Below, piece by piece: positions 43,084 to 47,975 of a stretch of DNA of 47,975 nt. This stretch comes from Halobacterium sp. CBA1126. Its GTDB lineage: Archaea > Halobacteriota > Halobacteria > Halobacteriales > Halobacteriaceae. The position numbers and the translations under genes are program-made. The stretch spans positions 1-47,975 of the forward strand of contig NZ_WPCF01000005.1 of assembly GCF_009741975.1 (NCBI RefSeq), written 5' to 3'. Numbering within the stretch: position 1 is the stretch's first letter; each line of letters starts with the position of its first letter. The notes beneath the pieces are model-generated. The model saw nothing but the letters and a program-made list of their open reading frames with translations, made no database searches and was not told the DNA's origin.

Positions 43084-44367
43084 ATGGCTGCCGAAACCAC
43101 CGCCACGAAAACGCTCGAAGCCACGCTCGCGCCACCAACGGCGCACAAAGAGCAACGGCTTCAGCGGACCGTGGCGACGTACCGCCGCGCTCTTGACGAC
43201 GCGTTCGAGAGTGGCGCGGATACGCAGACGGCGGTCAACGATGTCGTTACCGGCTACAATCTCACGTCCTACGCGAAGGACGCGCTCAAGAACTACGTCC
43301 CGCAACTCCGCCGGACGTACAACGCCTCGGAACTCGAAGACGACCACCCAGTCCGATTCACGAACCGAGGGTTCCGAATCGACCACTCCGAGGAACGCGA
43401 ACACGAGTTCTGCTGGCGCGTTCCCCAAGCCGGACGTGGCAACGCCTTCTGGATTCCGCTCCGTATCAATCCCGCTCAGCGGGAGTTGTGGGAGGACTTG
43501 TTCACCGACGACGCGACGGTAGGCGAGTTCCGTCTGCAAGAACACCGGAAGAACTGGGTTCTTCACGTTACTGTCGAGTACGATGTCGCGGAACCCGAGG
43601 AGCCGGACGACCCAACACCGATTGGATTCGATATCGGCGAATCCAAACTCCTGACGGGCTGTGCCTGTCGGGACGATACTCCCACCCAACCGATGATGTT
43701 TGACGGCGGACGTGCTCGTCACCTCCGCAAGGAGATGTTCACGACTCTCCGACGATTGCAAGAACGTGACGCTGACTGGCGCATTAACGAGCGATTCGAC
43801 CACTACCAGAACGCGCTCACGGATATTGTCGAGAAGGCGTCTCGACAGGCTGTCGAGTACGCTCGTTCCTTCGAGAGTCCGGTTATCGTCCTTGAAGACC
43901 TCTCTGAGATCCGCGAACATCTGGATTACGGCAAGTGGATGAACCGTCGTCTCCACAACTGGGCGTTCGCCCGTCTCACCGGGCGCATCGAGGACAAAGC
44001 CCTCGACGCCGGTATTCCCGTCCGATTTGTGAATCCATCGTATACGTCCCAAACGTGCCATGCGTGCGGGAATCTCGGACGGCGTTCGGCACAGGCCGAG
44101 TTCCGGTGTACGAACAGCGAGTGTTGGGTGACGGAGTATCAAGCGGATATCAACGCGGCGGCCAATATCGCTGGTCGCCTCAACCCGTGGGGTGAGAGCG
44201 TTCGTTGGAAACCGGAACGCGATGACACGCCACAGGATGGGAGCACTTGTGACAGTGCCTTGGGACACCGGGAGATGAGTCGGAACTCCCGACAGACGAC
44301 TCTCTCGGAGTATGGTTCCGGAACCCCCGACGATGAGGCTTCCCTTGTAGGAAGCCCCGCCCTTTAG
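43084..44367 (+). CDS. tnpB: TnpB, RNA-guided nuclease (intact RuvC site)
   Basis: 427 residues from the ATG at 43084; an earlier start at 43054 adds ten doubtful residues. RuvC residues: Asp183 in Gly-Phe-Asp-Ile-Gly-Glu-Ser, Glu271 in Leu-Glu-Asp-Leu, Asp355 in Gln-Ala-Asp-Ile-Asn-Ala-Ala. Zinc ribbon: Cys325, Cys328, Cys342, Cys347. The full triad makes this a likely active copy. Family members cut DNA next to a short motif using a guide RNA from the element's right end, which helps keep the element in the genome. The C-terminal tail (Thr-Thr-Leu-Ser-Glu-Tyr) and the right-end hairpin follow closely, so the guide RNA probably overlaps the 3' end of the gene. Confidence 0.9.
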   Translation: MAAETTATKTLEATLAPPTAHKEQRLQRTVATYRRALDDAFESGADTQTAVNDVVTGYNLTSYAKDALKNYVPQLRRTYNASELEDDHPVRFTNRGFRIDHSEEREHEFCWRVPQAGRGNAFWIPLRINPAQRELWEDLFTDDATVGEFRLQEHRKNWVLHVTVEYDVAEPEEPDDPTPIGFDIGESKLLTGCACRDDTPTQPMMFDGGRARHLRKEMFTTLRRLQERDADWRINERFDHYQNALTDIVEKASRQAVEYARSFESPVIVLEDLSEIREHLDYGKWMNRRLHNWAFARLTGRIEDKALDAGIPVRFVNPSYTSQTCHACGNLGRRSAQAEFRCTNSECWVTEYQADINAAANIAGRLNPWGESVRWKPERDDTPQDGSTCDSALGHREMSRNSRQTTLSEYGSGTPDDEASLVGSPAL

Positions 44368-44373
44368 GGCGGG
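44356..44373 (+). repeat. Right-end hairpin of the second TnpB element
   Basis: Perfect 7-bp stem cccgccc/gggcggg with loop ttta, followed by cgaggatgtca. Same structure as the relic at 18599-18630 on the other strand. The guide part of the RNA would start just beyond the element end. Confidence 0.6.
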
Positions 44374-44381
44374 CGAGGATG

Positions 44382-45368
44382 TCACCGGTACTGGTCGATG
44401 CGGCCCCGGTCGCCCTGGCGGAACTGCGCGAAGTCCGTGAGCACGTCGTCCGAGAGGACGAGCGCGTCCGCGCAGGCGTACCAGAGCGCGGTCTTGTTGC
44501 CGGGCTTGTAGGGGTGGTAGTCGAACCACGTCTCCCGGTCGAGTTCCGGCATGTCGAGGACGAGGTTGCGGTCGCGGTCGGCGACCGACGGCCCGGTGCG
44601 GCAGTAGAGGTAGTCGTAGGCGAACTGCGCGCCGACGTACGGGTCGGTGCGCCGCGTCCGGAAGCCGAACTCGCAGACGACCGTCTCGTCGCGGTCGGTG
44701 CGGAACGACCCGCTGCCGGGGAGGCCGTCGTGCTGGGCGACGACGTCCTCGGTGGGCCGGATGGCGACGGAGTTCGGCGGCCGCTCGTAGGGCGCGTACT
44801 CCGAGAGGATGCGCTCGGCGCCGCGCTCGGACTGCTCGCGAATCTCGTCGGCCGCGGGGACGTCGGGGTCGCAGCCGTTGCGGAGGAACTGCGTCACGAA
44901 CCGGCCGACGAGCTCGTCCTCGGAGCCGTCGTGGACGAGTTCGTAGTCGTCGTCGGTCGGCCACGGCGGAATCAGCATCGGCGTGTCGTTGACGGCTTCG
45001 ATGCGGCGCAGCGCCTGAATCGCGCGGTAGTTGAGGTTCGTCTTGGAGGCGTTCTCGCCGTGTTTCTTCGCGGCGTACGGCACGAAGAAGACGCCGGGGA
45101 CGCCGAGTTCGGCGGCCTTCACGAGCCGCGCGACCCGCTGGAGGGGGTTCTTCCCGGTGGGGACGTGGCCGGTCTTCTCGACGACGAGCACGGGGTCGTC
45201 GTCGGCGAGCAGGATGACGTCGGGGCGGTCGTAGCTCGCGATCTCGAGGACGGCCTCGGGGGCGTCGTCGTCCAGCCGGGAGATGGTCGCGCCCGCGAGG
45301 TCGTCGGCGAGCCGCTGGAACCAGTCGGCCTCCTGGATCGCGTCGTGGACGATGGTGTACTCGGTCAC
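44382..45368 (-). CDS. Unrecognised protein, possible nuclease, in the regulator operon
   Basis: 328 acidic residues from a GTG at 45368 that overlaps the stop of the winged-helix gene. The longer frame would run into that gene and is rejected. An early stretch reads Arg-Pro-Asp-Val-Ile-Leu-Leu-Ala then Val-Leu-Val-Val-Glu-Lys-Thr-Gly, with Thr-Gly-Lys-Asn-Pro-Leu-Gln-Arg a few residues later. A Pro-Asp followed by Glu-Lys is suggestive of restriction-type nucleases but not a textbook match. The C-terminal part has Glu-Phe-Gly-Phe-Arg-Thr-Arg-Arg and many aromatic residues. I do not recognise a family. Its place between a regulator, a second nuclease-like gene and a methyltransferase suggests DNA cleavage. 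The TnpB element inserted right after its stop. Confidence 0.6.
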   Translation of the reverse strand: MTEYTIVHDAIQEADWFQRLADDLAGATISRLDDDAPEAVLEIASYDRPDVILLADDDPVLVVEKTGHVPTGKNPLQRVARLVKAAELGVPGVFFVPYAAKKHGENASKTNLNYRAIQALRRIEAVNDTPMLIPPWPTDDDYELVHDGSEDELVGRFVTQFLRNGCDPDVPAADEIREQSERGAERILSEYAPYERPPNSVAIRPTEDVVAQHDGLPGSGSFRTDRDETVVCEFGFRTRRTDPYVGAQFAYDYLYCRTGPSVADRDRNLVLDMPELDRETWFDYHPYKPGNKTALWYACADALVLSDDVLTDFAQFRQGDRGRIDQYR

Positions 45369-45658
45369 CGCGAGGCCACCTCCGCGGAGACGGTCTCGCC
45401 GAGCGGCGTCAGCCGGTAGACGCGGCCGCGCTTGCGCTCGGGGTTCACGCACGTCACGACGTCCTCGTCGGCGAGTTCCGACAACACGTTGCTCACGTGG
45501 TTCAGTCGGATGTCCGTCCGTTCGGATAGCTGCTTCGGTGTCCGCGGGTTCTCCCGCAGGGCGGTGACGACGGCGACGCGGCGCTCGCTGGCGGAGACGT
45601 AGCCGTAGCGGTCTAGCTCCTCGTCGGACAGGCCGTCGCTGTCGGCCTCGTCGGGCAT
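45365..45658 (-). CDS. Winged-helix transcriptional regulator (ArsR-like)
   Basis: 97 residues from the Met at 45658. A winged helix at about residues 25-90: Glu-Arg-Arg-Val-Ala-Val-Val-Thr-Ala-Leu, then the recognition region Thr-Pro-Lys-Gln-Leu-Ser-Glu-Arg-Thr-Asp-Ile-Arg-Leu-Asn-His-Val-Ser, then a beta wing (Lys-Arg-Gly-Arg-Val-Tyr-Arg-Leu-Thr). Its stop overlaps the GTG start of the next gene, so they are one operon. The region just upstream holds repeated gtgtgtatcc motifs, probably its own binding sites, also covering the promoter of the divergent zinc-finger/methyltransferase genes. It may act like the controller protein of a restriction-modification system. Confidence 0.75.
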   Translation of the reverse strand: MPDEADSDGLSDEELDRYGYVSASERRVAVVTALRENPRTPKQLSERTDIRLNHVSNVLSELADEDVVTCVNPERKRGRVYRLTPLGETVSAEVASR

Positions 45659-45717
45659 CGTGTGTCCGAACGGATACACACGAGGTAGATAAGCGTTAGC
45701 GTCGGGATACACACGAG
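45658..45717. promoter_or_regulatory. Operator repeats between the regulator and the zinc-finger/methyltransferase genes
   Basis: ggatacacacgag occurs twice, at 45672-45684 and 45705-45717, 33 bp apart (about three helical turns). An inverted partner cgtgtgtccg (45658-45667) makes the first copy an imperfect palindrome overlapping the regulator's start codon. The sites flank a gcttatc TATA-like box on the minus strand. This is a typical layout for autorepression. Confidence 0.6.
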
Positions 45718-45774
45718 ACAGGGACGGAGTACCTCACAAAAGCTAATAACCGTGGCGCACAACGACGAGCCAAG

Positions 45775-45942
45775 ATGGCCGAGAAGCGCGACTCTGACGA
45801 GGTGGTGTCGAGCTATCCGTTCGCCAGCGACGACGCCGACGCCGGGGAGTCGTTCGTCTGCGAGGACTGCGAGCGGGAGTTCGACTCCCGGCGGGGGCTG
45901 AACATCCACCGCGGCCAGCAGCACGAGCAGGGTGGGGAGTGA
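45775..45942 (+). CDS. C2H2 zinc-finger microprotein
   Basis: 55 residues. A single finger: Phe-Val-Cys-Glu-Asp-Cys-Glu-Arg-Glu-Phe, then Leu-Asn-Ile-His-Arg-Gly-Gln-Gln-His, that is Cys-x2-Cys and His-x4-His. The N-terminal half is acidic and unstructured. A ctaataac TATA box centred 29 bases upstream fits a leaderless message. It ends five bases before the methyltransferase ATG, so they are co-transcribed. Possible DNA-binding or protein-binding accessory to the methyltransferase; not proven. Confidence 0.7.
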   Translation: MAEKRDSDEVVSSYPFASDDADAGESFVCEDCEREFDSRRGLNIHRGQQHEQGGE

Positions 45943-45946
45943 GCGG

Positions 45947-47010
45947 ATGGCGGTCCTGGACCTCTTCTGTGGCGCGGGCGGCCTCTCCGCGGGGTTCGAG
46001 CAGGCGGGCTACGACGTGGTCGGCGGCGTCGACCACGAGGGGGCGTTCGCGGCGACGTTCGAGCACAACCACGACGCGGCGTTCGTCGAGGCCGACCTGA
46101 GCGAGGTCACCGGCGGGGACGTGCTGGACCGGCTGGGCTACGACCCCGGGGACCTCGACGCGTCGTCGGCGGGCCGCCGTGTCAGGGGTTCAGTCTGGCG
46201 GGCGCGAAGACGACGCCGGGCGACGAGCGGAACTTCCTCGTGACGAACTTCGTGAAGTCCGTCTACGAGGTCGACCCGGACTGGTTCGTGATGGAGAACG
46301 TCCCCCGCATCACGTCGATGGAGGACGGGAAGGTCCTGGAGTACCTGCTCGACCAGTTCGCGGAGATCGGCTACGAGACGGAGTGGGCGGTGCTGAACGC
46401 GGCCGACTACGGGGTGCCACAGCGCCGGCGGCGGGCGTTCTTCGTCGGCCGGAAGAGCGGCGAGGGCTTCGAGTTCCCCGAGGGGTCGTTCCGGGAGTCC
46501 AAGGACCAGCAGACGCTGTTCGCGGACCGCGAGCCGCCGCGGACGGTCCGGGACGCGTTCGGCGACCTGCCGTCGCTGGAACCCGGCGAGGAGAAGACCG
46601 CGTACGCGGCCGACCCGGACGGCGAGTACCAGACGGCGATGCGGGCCGGCGGCGCGGGGCTGCGGAACCACCGCGCGCCGAACCACGGGGAGACGGTGAC
46701 CGAGCGCATCGAGCGGACGGCGCCCGGGGAGAAGATCCCCTACGACAGCTGGTCCCAGAAGCGCCGCCTCGAGTTCGGGGAGCCGGCGCCGACGCTGCTG
46801 GCGGGGCCGCGGCCGACCTACCACTTCGCGCACCCGACCGACGACCGGGGGCTGAGCGTCCGCGAGCGGGCGCGCCTCCAGTCGTTCCCCGACGACTACG
46901 AGTTCCGGGGCCCGATCGCGAAGCAGCGCCAGATGACGGGGAACGCGGTGCCGCCGCTGCTCGCGCGCGCTGTCGCCGACGCCATCGCCGAGCAGACCGT
47001 CCCCGCGTAG
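45947..47010 (+). pseudogene. DNA (cytosine-5) methyltransferase, one-base frameshift
   Basis: About 355 residues if repaired. C5-methyltransferase motifs in order: I Asp-Leu-Phe-Cys-Gly-Ala-Gly-Gly-Leu (residues 4-12), IV Gly-Gly-Pro-Pro-Cys-Gln-Gly-Phe (catalytic Cys, read in the second frame), VI Met-Glu-Asn-Val-Pro, VIII Gln-Arg-Arg-Arg-Arg, and X Gly-Asn-Ala-Val-Pro-Pro. The target-recognition region between VIII and X is short. The frame breaks at 46160-46162, where one base seems missing just before motif IV; adding one restores Val-Val-Gly-Gly-Pro-Pro. This may be a real loss or a sequencing error. It shares a transcript with the zinc-finger gene and is divergent from the regulator and nuclease-like genes. 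Confidence 0.85.
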
Positions 47011-47069
47011 CCTGCGCGGCCGCACGGCGAGCGGTACGTTAATGCCGGCTACGCGACACGTCGCCGAGT

Positions 47070-47975
47070 ATGGGCCGCGTGCTGGTGGCGCTCGCGGTGC
47101 TCGCGCTCGTCGCCAGCGCCGGCTGTCTCGCCGCGGAGCCGACCGTCGTCGACACGGACACGGCCACGGACCGACCGTCGGCGCCGTTCACGGTGACCGA
47201 CCGGCCCGCCGACCGCGCAGTGAACCCGTGGGGGCCGGGGCCGATTACGGTCGCCGTCGAGGACCACGCGGGCACCAGCCGGGCGCTGCGGCCGGCGGTC
47301 CGGGAGACGGTGGCGTTCTGGGAGAACGAGACGTACGCGGACGACCGCTATCGGCCGTCGTTCGAGGTGGTCGCGAGCGACGAGTCAGCGGACGTCCGCG
47401 TGGAGGCCGTCGCGGCGGTCGACCGGTGTCCCGTCGACGAGGCCGACGTGGCGCTGGGGTGTGCGCCGGTCGTGCCGCCGAGAGCGACGGTGACCGAGGA
47501 CGTGACGATACGGGTGCGCGCCGGCCACACCCGGGCGACGATGCGCGCCGTCCTGAAACACGAGTTCGGCCACGTGCTCGGGTTCCGGCACGGCGAGGGG
47601 CCGGACGGCGTGATGACGCAGAGCCTCTCCTCGCGCGTGGACGGCGACGTCGCGGACGCGCGGCGCGGGCGTACTCGTGGGACTCGGACACGCTACAGGT
47701 CGCCGTCACGGCGGAGACGGGGACGACGGACGCGGCGCGGGAGCGCGTGCGGGAAGCCGTCGGCTACTACGAGCGCGGCGCGGACGGCACCGTCGCGAAC
47801 CCGCCGGCGTTCGAACTCGTCGACGACCCCGACGACGCGGCAGTCGTGGTGGCGCTCCGGGAGTCCGTCGACTGCGACGCGATCGGCGTGTCGTCGTCGT
47901 GTGCGCACTGGGACGGCCCGGACGTCGACGGCGACGGCACCCCCGAGTACTACACGGACGTCCGCGTCGTCGTCG
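47070..47975 (+). pseudogene. Metzincin-type metalloprotease lipoprotein, frameshifted and cut by the window end
   Basis: Begins with a lipoprotein signal (Leu/Val/Ala core, Ala-Gly-Cys at about 17-19). At residues 164-174 is His-Glu-Phe-Gly-His-Val-Leu-Gly-Phe-Arg-His, the HExxHxxGxxH zinc motif of metzincins, followed by a Val-Met-Thr-Gln turn. Near 47660 the sense jumps frame: after the break the acidic reading Trp-Asp-Ser-Asp-Thr-Leu-Gln-Val-Ala-Val continues, in the frame one base back, to the right edge. A single lost base in the G+C-rich stretch explains it. An extracellular membrane-attached protease is likely; substrate unknown. The C-terminus lies outside the window. Confidence 0.75.

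Larger units (their letters stand above)
42791..44381 (+). mobile_element. IS200/IS605-group element with tnpB and a divergent small gene
   Basis: The left end is gcggtagcga (42795-42804) plus a hairpin (ccgc/gcgg region 42809-42828). The right end is hairpin cccgccc-ttta-gggcggg (44356-44373) then cgaggatgtca. It carries tnpB on the plus strand and a 46-residue gene on the minus strand, no tnpA. Unlike the first element it looks intact. It splits two genes of a minus-strand operon without destroying either. Confidence 0.7.

Noticed and set aside
42787-44964. A 725-codon minus-strand frame across the second tnpB
   Set aside because: It overlaps tnpB, the small divergent gene and part of the 328-residue gene in wrong frames; no coherent protein features.

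Overview
The window comes from a haloarchaeon (class Halobacteria). The evidence is the high G+C, the strongly acidic proteins, the archaeal RNA polymerase with split subunits (H, B'', B', A', A''), TATA boxes about 27 bases upstream of many start codons (leaderless mRNAs), PGF-CTERM type surface-protein tails with an archaeosortase, and haloarchaeal families such as CetZ and the HVO_0758-like zinc-finger microprotein. The genus cannot be fixed from the sequence alone.

Layout. (1) Positions 1 to about 21,500 are an accessory region of looser composition, rich in insertion-sequence debris. It holds the C-terminus of a PGF-CTERM surface protein; a surface-protein/ABC-exporter operon (633-3608); a large anchored secreted protein (4302-5936); a TnpB element (about 5967-7722); a coiled-coil protein next to a CetZ-family tubulin (7764-9734); a lipoprotein; an IS6-type transposase relic; a TrmB-like regulator; a zinc-finger microprotein; a TetR regulator divergent from a second surface-protein/RND-exporter pair (13563-18600); a TnpB relic; and a surface protein with an archaeosortase-type tail (19286-21247). 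(2) At about 21,500 the composition becomes core-like: archaeosortase A, a HicB-like protein, a PD-(D/E)XK endonuclease-like protein and tRNA-Asp. (3) Positions 23,935-41,658 are the conserved transcription/translation block: rpoH-rpoB2-rpoB1-rpoA1-rpoA2-nusA, rps12-rps7, EF-2, EF-1A and rps10. Set within it are a sugar dehydrogenase, a DUF5781 protein and an ACT-domain/homoserine dehydrogenase operon. tRNA-Ala(CGC) closes the block. (4) Positions 42,269-47,010 are a candidate DNA-modification or defence locus: a nuclease-like protein, a TnpB element with a divergent 46-residue protein, a second protein of unknown family, a winged-helix regulator with its own operator repeats, a C2H2 zinc-finger microprotein and a C5-cytosine methyltransferase. 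A metzincin-type lipoprotein runs off the end.

How it fits together. Archaeosortase A would process PGF-CTERM-like proteins such as the two at positions 1-85 and 19286-21247. The two surface-protein/exporter cassettes look like parallel envelope-export modules, one under a TetR regulator. The methyltransferase, the nuclease-like genes and the regulator form the most interesting unit, split by a mobile RNA-guided nuclease (TnpB).

Caution on sequence quality. At least seven reading frames carry small indels, several in G or C runs, including normally conserved genes (homoserine dehydrogenase, methyltransferase). Some may be assembly errors rather than biology.
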